The notes beneath the pieces were generated by a model, which ran no database searches, was not told where the DNA came from, and saw only the letters and a program-made list of their open reading frames with translations. From Chrysaora quinquecirrha (lineage: Eukaryota > Cnidaria > Scyphozoa > Semaeostomeae > Pelagiidae): 64,000 bases of DNA. The DNA lies in assembly GCA_014526335.1 (NCBI GenBank), contig JACTAT010000006.1, forward strand, positions 2,248,738-2,312,737, written 5' to 3'. Both the position numbers and the translations under genes were made by a program. Positions 47,601 through 57,700 of this stretch are shown one piece after another (within the stretch, counting starts at the first letter, position 1; each line of letters begins with the position of its first letter).

Positions 47601-50600
47601 GAATACCTGCCAAAGAAATTCATCTTTGTGGTGAACCTGCAGCAGAAAATTTAATCAGATCGTTAGTCAAATCAACTGGGGATGAAATCGAGGTTCAATT
47701 AATTGAGCAGTTTCTTGAATAAGCCGTGCATTTCTGTTCATATTCAACCCTAGTTAGCCTGCGTACAGACTCATAGCTTTCTCATCCAATAAGTAGACTT
47801 TAGGATGAAGGTACACTTTCCGAGTCTGCACGTAGGCTAACCCTAGTTAATATTTCGTCTTTTTTATTTCACTCAAACGTTAGCAAATTTTCTGTCGCGT
47901 CACGAAGTTTGACTCAATTACTGGAAGGTCGAGGTCTTGATTAGTTAACCTTCTACTGAGTTCCTTGCAACTAGCGGTAATCATTTCACCTTCACCTTAA
48001 TGACGCAGACTTGAAATAAATGTTGTTTTTGGTCATGTTTCCACGTGAAGTTCCGAAGCCCGAAGTTCCAGCATCTGAGCAGCCGCTTTGGGGAATGGGA
48101 CCAATGATGGTTAGTACCAAAAATTGTCTGTGATATGGTGCATAAAGATAAGAGATTATTGTATGTTCTGTACATTGGTATCCACTGTTTTTTTGTACAT
48201 AAATCGTCAAATACTGATATTTCATTTAAGGTTCGTCAGTATAAAAGATTAACTCCATTACATCTTCTAAAGAAAAGTATTGGTAAGAAACTTTTTACGT
48301 TTTTAATACTGCGCTTGATATCTTACGTAGAAATCTAGCATTCCGTTTTCTCCGTTTTTTAAAGTGTTTTATGTTTGCTAATATTGTCTATTTAATTTGT
48401 TTTAGGAACGTTAAAAGCAGTAAAACCTGGTGATTGCATTGTTGCGTTTTCTCGTAAAAAAATCTTCGATATAAGAGCTGAAGTCGAAAGAGAAACAGGC
48501 CTAAAATGTTCGGTCATTTATGGAGGCTTACCACCAAGTGAGAAGATATTTTGTTCAAGTTTACATTATCGAATGAATTGTCTGATTAACCCTTTAGATG
48601 TTTAAGTACAACAGAGTTTACCTGCTTGGAAATGGCGAGTAAGCTTGGCTCGGCCTAGGCACATCCACCAACTTCATAATCTAGGAGTGCTTGGCCATTT
48701 TCGCTTTTAAAGCAAGAACGAACAAATGAAATACTGAGCCCAAACGACTTATAAGTGACCTGATTACATGGTTGGGTTTTTCTTCAAATATTCTCTAAAG
48801 TTCTATCGAATTTTCGCCAAAAACACACGAGTTAAGTCTAAAATAATAATTCCTTAAATGCATATGAAAATCGTTAGAATAGATGATTTTTAGGTAAAAT
48901 TTGTAGTTAAAGTGAAAAGAATGGAAATCAGTAGCGGGTGGGTTTTAAAAATCTCGGGGACACACGGGGGCTCGCATTCATATATGGTAAAGTAGTGATA
49001 CTCTCCCGGGTGGTAATGAGCCGGCAAACTCTCGCTTGAGAGGTAAGATTGTACGGATTAGTATTTCAGCTTCGATCTTAGCAATCTTGGTAAGTAGTAA
49101 TAGAGAGATATCGAGATGCCGGTTGGAGGGTATCTAGCTACCCCCTTTTTATATGATATCAGCTACTGAGAATACAGAATAGCTAAGTATAATTGAAAAT
49201 GTAACTTTTTTGTCTCTAAGGTGTTCGGCTGGAGCAGGCACGCAAGTTTAATGATCCTGATGACGAAACGTGCATTCTTGTTGCATCTGATGCCATCGGA
49301 ATGGGTATTAATCTGTAAGTTACTTGCATTCTTCTGTATTGACTACTGATTGTAGATTTCCAAAGCCTCTGAATGTTTTGTAAAATGTGCCTTGAAAATA
49401 CTCTTCAGCCTACAAAACTTGGACGACTAACGTTGAAAGCAGTGCCTGCTGGTTTAAAATGCATATTGAACACAGCTGCATAGCTGCTGTGAAGTCCTAC
49501 CGGAGAACATTTGAGGATTCCTTGTTAGAAGAGGGTGCCTTGAAAGTTTTTGGCATAAGAATATGAAATTAGAAGCTAAAGAAGCCAAATTTGGACATCA
49601 AATACATCAGCGATACATTTTGAATTTCATTAAATGCGCTGATTCCTAGAATTCGGAGACATTAAAGGAGAAGGCTTGATAAAAGGGAAAACTTTTTCAA
49701 ATCTTTGATTCGGGGTGTGGCTTCATAGAGAAGGAGCTTGATAAGGCTAAACGTCTTGATGGAGAAGAAAGGTGCTTAATAAAGAGAGGGACGTAATAGA
49801 GAGAGATGAGGCTTAGTAGAGAGACGGGGATTAGCAGAATGAGAGAGAATTTGATAGAGAAGAGGGGGGCTTAATAAAGAGAGTAGGCTTAATAGAGGGA
49901 AGGCGTGATAGAGAGAGGGTCTTAATAGAGAAAGATGAGGCTTAATAGAGAGAGGGGGCCTTACAGAGAGAGAGGATTCGATAGAGAAGAAGGACCCTAA
50001 CAGAGGGAGAAGACTTAATAGAGAGGGGTGGCTTAGTAAAGAAAGAGGGCTTAATGGGGAGATTGGTTCCATAGAGAGAAGAAACTTAATGTAGAAGGGA
50101 GCTCAAAAATAGGAGCCTTTATAAACCTTTTACACTTTTGTTATATCAAATCCATTCTTTTTTTAGAAATATTAAACGATTGATATTTGATTCGTTACGA
50201 AAATTCGATGGCAAAAAATGATCAATCTGCCTTCTTATCACGCGAAGCAAATTGCTGGAAGAGCTGGTCGATTTGGTTCTGAATATCCACAGGGATTTGT
50301 TACCACGTGAGTTGATTTCTTACTTTTGTATCCGTCTAAAAGTATGACATCCGAAGGTTCCATACAATGAAGCTTTCGTTTGATTGTAGTTTAGCCTGGT
50401 TGAGTCTGGTTCTTATAAGATCGTAAGGGCGTCGGCGATATTCGGCGATAGTCTGCGTAGGTCTCCCGATTTTAATGGGAAAACTTCATTTTGATCATTA
50501 CGACTGCGCCGACTGTGAAATGAGTTCAACTTTCCCGACTCTTACGACTCTTCCGATCAAGGATAATTTTATTGGGAACATGTGTCACCGACGTCGCTGA

Positions 50601-52479
50601 TCCAGCTATTGTTGGAAAATGGTCACATGAAAGAAACTAACCAATCAAAGGGAAGCTATGCCGTACGTTTTCTTCCTGTTCTTGATGTCTGAAAATTTGA
50701 GTGGTAGTCGCCGACTGTTCCCCAATGAATGGGAACACTTTTTATTTGATCTTTATAGAGTTGAAGAAGTGATTTGCGACACATTGCCGTCTCTTACGAT
50801 CTTACTACGACTTACGGTGTACGGTCTTAATGTTATGAATGACACTAATGATACAGAAGACCTTTGCGATGGTGGAGTCTCTGTTACAGAGGTAACATTG
50901 ATATCTACCACTTCCCTTTAATGACTGCAGTTGGAATTAGTACATTTATACACAGTTGCTCTTGGCGTTACTTGTTTGCTTGTTTCTTGCGTTGTTGGAT
51001 ATAAAATCACTGGAAGAAGGAATTTAAGATTTCATAAGATGCTGTTCTGTTTTCTGCTAACTTTTGTTTCGGTTTATTTTTTGTCACCTTTCGTGACACT
51101 TTACGCCCCTCCACACCTTAAAGGTTATTGTTAAGTTTCTCTGTCTTTTCTTCATGCGTGAAGTTTACATAAAAATGATCTTCATCGTTTGCACGATTTG
51201 ATTTCTTGCCCATCTGAAGACGTCCAGGTTGGTATTTTTATATGTAACTGCTTGATTAAGCTTAAATTTCCAGGGAAATGCAAAGCTGGGGCTGTTCAAT
51301 CTGTGAAAAAATTCAGGTTTTTTACAAAGAAGAAAGTGACTATTCGAATGGCACTGAAAGCTTGATGTTTTTAAGATTTCTAACGACTGATTTTGATCCC
51401 CATTGATGGATTCATTATGACACTCATTGATTGATAGATTGATAGATTGACTGATTGATAGATCGATAGATAGATAGATAGATGATTGTTTGATTGTTTT
51501 GTTGTTTGATTGTTCGATTTTTTATTGTTTGTTTAAATAATTGTTTCACTGACTGTTTGATTGTTTGATTGATTGATTGTTTGGTGGATTGATTGTTTGA
51601 TTGATTGATTTCTCGTTGATTAATTTTAGCAAGCAGGCATTCGCCCAACCTTTGAGCAGATTGAATTGATATCTCATTTGCTACCAAAAGCAACACTAGC
51701 TGAACTTTTGGTGAGTTAAGTTACATATGTATATTGAAGGACAATTTTTAAAACCGACGCACAGAGGTCGAAAAATCTATTCGATTTGTGAGAGGAAACA
51801 AACTGATTTTATTGCCGCTATCTTTCCTGATCATGAATGGCGAAAACACTTAAGTTTGTGCGTCAATTAAAGAACCAGTATTTGTTTTACCCATTCGAGC
51901 AAAAAATGCCTTTTTTGTGTCCATTGTCTTTCTTTCTGCCAAAGCAAAAAGCTCTTGTGACACATGTTGTATGATCCTTGCTAACCTCTTACATATTAAG
52001 GCTCAATTCATTTCTGTTACCATGCTTGTCGATAAATTTTTTGAAAAGAGCCAATCCAGGACAATCTGGAGATGGTATATTGAAACATTTTATGTGAGAG
52101 CATGCCTCAGACCCCCTAGGTGGGCCCACCTCTACTTTTGGGCCAGTGAACCCTTTGCAGTAATACCGATTGGTTTTGGAAAGTATTGATATAGATGCAG
52201 ATGTAGATATAGATATATAGAAATTCTATACAGTTGTAGAGTGGAATTAGAGCCACTTAATTATTTCTCCAGTCTACCCCCACTGATCAGTGATTATGAC
52301 TTACCATGTGCACAGAATTTTTAACTACACATCAAAAAGCAATTACCCAAAATTTTTTAGATACGAACAACCGTAATCATTGCTGAGCACGGTCCCTGTC
52401 AATCATGTCTCAATTTAGTATGAAGAATCTTTTCTGATTTGCAGGAAACTTTTGTAAAGTTTGCTAAATTGGGTGGCAA
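41601..52479 (+). CDS. SUPV3L1: SUPV3L1/SUV3 mitochondrial RNA helicase, 3' partial at gap
   Basis: Fifteen plus-strand exons: 41601-41913, 42735-42815, 43144-43251, 43541-43655, 44633-44801, 45946-46057, 46997-47074, 47601-47692, 48231-48282, 48406-48537, 49221-49314, 50167-50306, 51164-51227, 51630-51710 and 52445-52479, after which gap 2 begins. About 555 residues are visible (human total 786). The start is rich in Lys, Arg, Ser and Asn with few acids, fitting a mitochondrial presequence. DExH helicase motifs: GPTNSGKT at 222-229, DEIQ at 306-309, [29 protein letters not shown] and [12 protein letters not shown] near 477. SUV3 works with PNPase in the mitochondrial degradosome. An A run at 50213-50218 is one base short, creating a false stop. 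The C-terminal 230 or so residues are missing. Confidence 0.93.
42865..42910. repeat. Perfect 18-base-arm hairpin
   Basis: aatagcggaatcattttc and gaaaatgattccgctatt are exact reverse complements around a 10-base loop (gggcatacca). It resembles the hairpin at 23811 (agcggaaccat, and the loop word with 'atgcccaga'). It lies in SUPV3L1 intron 2. Confidence 0.8.
43850..44288. repeat. Degenerate 'acagggtat' tandem repeat element
   Basis: Starts ccccccacaggggggtactc and ends gcggcacgtccccgtatatc + aaaaagtcaagtgcccccgg. Inside, words of the type acagggtgtcg, gacagggtcttact, acagggtatcattttt and acagggtatctttt recur roughly every 40-50 bases. The right end resembles 17093-17130 (gcggcacgtccctatccgaa). 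It lies in SUPV3L1 intron 4. Confidence 0.55.
44318..44550. mobile_element. Small inverted-end element
   Basis: ggtgtttaaacgggaacaga on the left and ctcgtgtaaacggagtc on the right form imperfect inverted ends. Internal gatccgttcc words repeat in both orientations. It lies in SUPV3L1 intron 4. Confidence 0.4.
44900..45720. repeat. Unclassified repetitive block in SUPV3L1 intron 5
   Basis: Words such as ttttcaaaattcggaagg and tttttcaaaattcagaag, and 'actcgctacaaaag' and 'actcactacaaaag', recur. Open frames of 60-120 codons overlap on both strands, but none has a recognisable domain. It is probably a decayed element. Confidence 0.3.
46310..46568. mobile_element. Foldback element, family A, left end decayed
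   Basis: Right end ttagatgtttgatgagcaatg + tttgatcgtttggccagagcctaa is clear. The left part only keeps 'ccaggccc' and scattered words. It lies in SUPV3L1 intron 6. Confidence 0.6.
46615..46800. repeat. Dispersed repeat, inverted relative to 39250-39460
   Basis: Contains ccttcctccagataaaaata + cccctaggtgga and ccggccaatgaccgtgtgac + cgtaactttctcctgac. It occurs in inverted order and orientation in CCT7 intron 11. Confidence 0.6.
47397..47555 (+). mobile_element. tRNA-derived SINE copy
   Basis: ctgtggcgccgtggcctaat, then B box cgggattcgagcccc, the body gaggcctcgattatttaacc and end aacaccatttcacctt. It ends only about 45 bases before SUPV3L1 exon 8. Confidence 0.8.
47924..47998 (+). mobile_element. 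SINE 3' fragment
   Basis: aaggtcgaggtcttgattag + ttaaccttctactgag and a caccttcacctt tail. It lacks the tRNA-like head. It lies in SUPV3L1 intron 8. Confidence 0.65.
49720..50100. repeat. Purine-rich low-complexity tract
   Basis: Repeated 'gagagaggcttaatagag' type words (agagagg, cttaatagaga, gagaag) over about 350 bases on one strand. It lies in SUPV3L1 intron 11. Frames open on the other strand read Leu/Ser/Pro-rich and are not a gene. Confidence 0.7.
50415..50812. mobile_element. Inverted-end element with 'taagatcgtaag' termini
   Basis: Left taagatcgtaagggcgtcgg and right gccgtctcttacgatctta are inverted copies. The inside has matching cgccgactgt and acagtcggcg-type words. It has no coding capacity. 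It lies in SUPV3L1 intron 12. Confidence 0.65.
51425..51625. repeat. GATT/GATA microsatellite
   Basis: A run of gattgattgatag, tgtttgattgtttg and gatagatagatag variants about 200 bases long. It lies in SUPV3L1 intron 13, right before exon 14. Confidence 0.9.
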
Positions 52480-52979
52480 NNNNNNNNNNNNNNNNNNNNN
52501 NNNNNNNNNNNNNNNNNNNNNNNNNNNNNNNNNNNNNNNNNNNNNNNNNNNNNNNNNNNNNNNNNNNNNNNNNNNNNNNNNNNNNNNNNNNNNNNNNNNN
52601 NNNNNNNNNNNNNNNNNNNNNNNNNNNNNNNNNNNNNNNNNNNNNNNNNNNNNNNNNNNNNNNNNNNNNNNNNNNNNNNNNNNNNNNNNNNNNNNNNNNN
52701 NNNNNNNNNNNNNNNNNNNNNNNNNNNNNNNNNNNNNNNNNNNNNNNNNNNNNNNNNNNNNNNNNNNNNNNNNNNNNNNNNNNNNNNNNNNNNNNNNNNN
52801 NNNNNNNNNNNNNNNNNNNNNNNNNNNNNNNNNNNNNNNNNNNNNNNNNNNNNNNNNNNNNNNNNNNNNNNNNNNNNNNNNNNNNNNNNNNNNNNNNNNN
52901 NNNNNNNNNNNNNNNNNNNNNNNNNNNNNNNNNNNNNNNNNNNNNNNNNNNNNNNNNNNNNNNNNNNNNNNNNNNNNNN
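52480..52979. other. Assembly gap 2 (500 N)
   Basis: A run of exactly 500 N, starting inside SUPV3L1 exon 15 and ending inside a local repeat. The SUPV3L1 3' exons and the 5' exons of CNOT6 are both missing from the sequence around it, so the true gap is probably longer. Confidence 0.95.
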
Positions 52980-53857
52980 TTGTGTTCGAAGAACTTCGAA
53001 CACATTGGTGTGGGGTGGATGTCACACACACTCACTCACCAACTAACCAACGCTTGAACAATGGAAAACGTGTAACAATAGGGCCATTGTCAAGAATGCC
53101 ATTAGGGCCATTGTCTCGGTCATTTATGCGCAATTTGCGGTTAGTTGTTCACAATTCGGCCTGCAAGCACTTTTGTCAATCTGGGGTCATGTGACAACTG
53201 ACTCATCCTTGTTTACTAAATGGAACTGGAAAATTGCCACCTTGCTTTGGTAAATGACATTTCAGGCATTCTCAACATTTATCAAAGAGTTTTGCCAAAG
53301 AGCGGCAATTTCAAAACAGTTTTCAAAACAAATCATCATTAATATTATCCTCACGATGAAAATCGTCATAATAATAATAATAATGATAATCATCATCATC
53401 ATCATCATCATGATTACTATCACCACCATTGACGGTGTGCAACATCTAAAGGAATGCTACCAGTTTTTATGTTCGAAGAATTTCGAACATATTGGTGTGG
53501 GGTGGCGTGTCACTAACTAACTAACCAACGCTCGAACAATGGAAAACGTGTAACAATAGAAATCGACTAAAGAGTGCCATTAGGACCATTGTCTCGACCA
53601 TTGATGCGCAATTTGTGGTTAGTTCTTCACAATCGCGGCCTGCAAGCCTCTTTGTCAATCTTAGGTCACGTGACAATTGTTCTACTGATTCGTAATAGTT
53701 CACTATGAGTCATTGTTGTTTACTTTTTAAACGATGGCAAATTGCCACATTGGTCTAGTTAAAGACATTTCAAACATTCTCATCATCAATCATAGAGTCT
53801 GGGCAAGAGCGGCAATTTCAAAATACTTTTCAAAGCAAATCGTCATCATTATCATTC

Positions 53858-53905
<48 letters not shown>

Positions 53906-53960
53906 CCATCATGATTACCATCATTGACGATGTGGCTGTGGCAAGATCTAAAGGAACAGC
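52980..53960. repeat. 487-bp tandem duplication next to gap 2
   Basis: Copy 1 (52981 onward) and copy 2 (53468 onward) share tgttcgaagaa.ttcgaaca, ccaacgct.gaacaatggaaa, gcgcaattt, cctgcaagc, 'gacatttca', gagcggcaatttcaaaa and an (ATC)n run, then 'aacatctaaaggaa' or 'aagatctaaaggaa'. The gap itself may contain further units. The head of each unit is a small palindrome, gttcgaagaacttcgaac. Confidence 0.75.
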
Positions 53961-54510
53961 ATCACCACCACAATCACCCCTACAACCATCACCACCACCA
54001 CCCTATCCCCACCACCACAACCACCCCTACAACCATCACCACGATCACCCTTATCACCACAACCACCCCCCTATAACCACCACCACAACCACCTCTACAA
54101 CCATCACCACGATCACCCCTATCACAAACACCATCCCCCCTTATCCCCACCACCACAACCACCCCTACAACCATCACCACGATCACCCTTATCACCACAA
54201 CCACCCCCCTATAACCACCACCACAACCACCTCTACAACCATCACCACGATCACCCCTATCACAAACACCACCCCCCTTATCACCACCACCACAACCACC
54301 CCTACAACCTTCACCACGACCGCCTTTATCAGCACCACCACAACCCCCCTACAATCATCACCACGATCATCTCTATCACCACCACCACATCCACCCTACC
54401 ACCACAATCACCCCTACCAACCAGCATCATAATCATCGTGGTCATCAACATCATCATCATAACCACCACCATTATCATAATAATCATCATCGTCATCGTT
54501 GTGCATACCG
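53838..54510. repeat. ATC/ACC simple-sequence expansion with a 141-bp higher-order unit
   Basis: An (ATC)n block is followed by ACC/CAC-rich sequence. From about 54000 to 54280, a 141-bp unit (ccccaccaccacaaccaccc, then ctacaaccatcaccacgatc) occurs twice almost unchanged. One plus-strand frame stays open as His/Pro/Thr repeats, simply because the unit length is divisible by three. Confidence 0.8.
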
Positions 54511-54589
54511 ATAAACATCTTTCATCATTTGACCGAAATAGCTATATTCAACCAGAGTCGTTCTTCGAACATGCCCATAGGGCCCCTAT

Positions 54590-54692
54590 GTTTTTAATTG
54601 AAATGCTAAGTTAAAGAAAAAGTCAGATTCCTTAGTAGTCTCCGGTCCAGTACTAGAAATTCCTTTAGTTTTTGCCAGCCCGAGTACTGCCT
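54590..54692. mobile_element. Partial family C element, inverted relative to 60346-60448
   Basis: aaagaaaaagtcagattcct + tagtagtctccggtccagta + ctagaaattcctttag is the reverse complement of the left part of the element at 60301, with few mismatches. It ends just before the first visible CNOT6 exon. Confidence 0.75.
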
Positions 54693-54724
54693 TCCCTATG
54701 TTTTTGTTGCTTTATACATGAAAG

Positions 54725-57700
54725 ATCAAATGTTAAAACGAGTACCACCAGAAATATGTCGTCTCACGAAGCTTCAGAAGCTCGATCTTTCTCGTAATAA
54801 ACTGAGAACTATTCCGGTTGAGCTTGGAGACATGACTGAATTGCGAGAGCTTGCACTGAATGGCAACCTTCTTCGGATATTACCTAATGAACTAGGCAGG
54901 CTTTTTCAGTTGAAAGTTTTGGGTTTGCAGGGAAATCCTTTGCCAGGCGATATTCTATCATTAGCAGAAGATAGAGGAGATGGAGTTGCTAAACTGCTGG
55001 ATTTTTTGTTGAGTAATGTTACGGGTGAGTATTTTGGTGTTAAATTTCGGGATTCCCGTGCCATGCTTTTTTTTGTTATTCCGCGAACAAAAGGGAAGGC
55101 GTCTTGTGACGTGAAACGTTGTTGAACAATTTGGTAAACACAAAACGGAAAAGCACGAATCCCAGTAGAAAAGGCATTCATGTTTTAATTTGATAGATGG
55201 ACGAAATGCATTCCTCCCTAGTAAACATTGCCCGAGTTTTCATAAGATACCTGTATTCGCGAGATGAGGTTAATTATGCGTGATAATAACTGAGATATCC
55301 AGCTAAATGGAATTTGTTATGGATAGGTAATAACCTGTTCATACAAAAAGCAGTTAAAAAACTACTTTGAAGTGGAAGATGTCTCAATGAAAATCATAAT
55401 TTTTCTAAAAAATTTTTGTGGTGATGTGCGTAAGTCAAGGGGCATTTCACTCTGCAAAAAGGTGTACAAGATTTCCATTAAAACAAAAAGGACTTTCAAG
55501 GGATTTCCGAGAAAACAATAGGATTTCCAGCAAAGGTTTAAGAGATTTTCAAGGAGTGAATTGCCCCTTGGCCTAAGTGAAGTGCTTCAGTTTTAACTCA
55601 AAAAATCTATATACAAGCCCCTCTGCTCCCGTGCTTCTGTTGCCCCTGCTGATTCACCAAACTTCCTTTTCGCAAAACCTTCTACGATGTCTTGGTCAAC
55701 TGATCATAGTCAATTTGCCCAGCCTGAAATAACTTCATTGATGCAATTTGTTAATTATTTGTTTGTTACTGTCCAACCCTTGATCATCACACTGGTGACT
55801 ATAGTAGAAAAAAAGTACCAATTATTAGTAGGGCAATACAGCAAAGATTGTTGGGTGAAAAGACCTGCTTGGGAAAACAAGAAGTTGGAAAAAACGGAGG
55901 ATGTGCAAATCAAGCTGATATCATTAACCAATCTGAGTTAGGGCCAGTGCTCAAAGTTTCTTAAGATATCTAGTGCTGTGGCGTCGTGGTGTAATCCAGC
56001 TGACTTGTGGTGTCAGAAGCTCAGTGTGGTCAGGGTTCGAGCCCAGCCACAGTAGGGTCACAGCCAGGGTTGAGGTCTCGATTAGTTAACCTAATACTGA
56101 GATCCTAGCAACTAGCATTCAAACACCATATCACCTTCACCTTCACCTTCTAGTATTGGCCCTTACTGAATGACTATAACCAGTGAAAAGTCAAATTTGG
56201 CTAGTATATTTTCTTTTTTAGTTTGCCCAAGACCAAGAGACAGACCATGGATAACAATGAACACAGACACCACAAAATTAGGATGTAAGTACTGTATTTT
56301 TTGAAAATGAAAACTTTATCAAACTGAATATAAATATCTTGATAGTCAAAAGATTTAAGATTACTTTTGAAACTGAGTGCATGCTATACCATATTTCCAT
56401 ACAGTCATCAAGAGTTTTTAAAGGTCTGTCAGTAGTATTTTGCACCACAAAAATACTGTTGACGACTTTATGGAGAGATCAGAAAAATTTAGAGCAACTG
56501 TAAAAGACGGTCAAAGACACAGTTGTGGAGGGTAGCTCAGATAGAGATGAGTTCTATCTTGGTGACTCTCAGCAAACTTAAAATACTTTTGGATACCATT
56601 ATTGACTAAAAAGTTGTTGGAAATGTTCCAGTGACTACTAAGGATTGCAAAAAAACAGAAAACATCATAATACTCACTCTTCCACATGGTTTTATTCAAT
56701 TGCTGGAAGTAAAGAACTGCAAAAGACTGATTGAATATGAATCTGAATCGATCTGCTATGAATTGAAACAACTGAAAAAGATTGTAAATGACCCTCAGTC
56801 AGGCACTCGAAGCCAAGCAAGGCTTAAGAAGTCAAAGATTTTAGGAATATAGAATATTTTTAAGTGTGCTTCTAAATGCTAACGTGTGCACGTTAAGATT
56901 AGGAAGTTAGGCTAAGCGTTCCACGAAAGTAGGATGATATTTTCAAGTATTTCAAGAATGGAAATGAGTCCAGAAAAGACCCTTTTGTCAGTTCCCATAT
57001 CTCATACCCTCTAATGATTTCAAGTCTCTTGAGACATTATGCAAAGTTAGTGAAGAAGTTGTTTTTACTGACAGAAAAGATTACAAGTCAGAATTTCCTC
57101 CCAAATATAGCTGAAATTTCCTTCAATTTGAGATTTTTAAGGGTTTGAGTTAGTATTTCAGAGAAAATTTCCTGCAAAATTACAATAAATTTCCTGCAGA
57201 AGTTTGGCCAAATATTTTCCTGGTAGTAGTCCTGCTGCTGGACATTTTAAGCCCTGTTTTCCAATCCTCTGAATAAGATTCAAAAGTATTCATGTCTGGC
57301 GTTTGTGTTTGCCAGAAAGCTTGAAAACAATTATTTAAGGCAAAAATTGTGGTTTTAAACTGATGGTTTTTTTATTTTTTGTTTATAAACAGACAGTTTC
57401 ACAGTGATGTCCTACAATATTCTGTTTGAAAAATATTGCACAACACAGCTTTATGGTTATTGTCCATCATGGGCACTGGACTGGAACTACAGGAAAACTG
57501 AAATCTTGAAGGAGATTATTCAGTACAATGCAGATGTTCTCAGTCTTCAGGTAATTTGAGAGATTTTAAAACAAATTATTAGTATCTTTTAACATTCAAA
57601 AGGGGTTGTCTAGGGGCTATGTTCTGTTGCTTTTAGCAATGTTTGACATCATGCGTCAAATTCTTAAGGTTCTGGATGATCTTAGTTTTTACACATAAGA

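Noticed and set aside
49776..50072. 98-codon Leu/Ser/Pro-rich frame on the minus strand
   Set aside because: It is the complement of a purine-rich low-complexity tract inside a SUPV3L1 intron.
53734..54432. 232-codon His/Pro/Thr-rich frame on the plus strand
   Set aside because: It is translation of ATC/ACC simple sequence and a 141-bp repeat. It has no coding signature outside the repeats.
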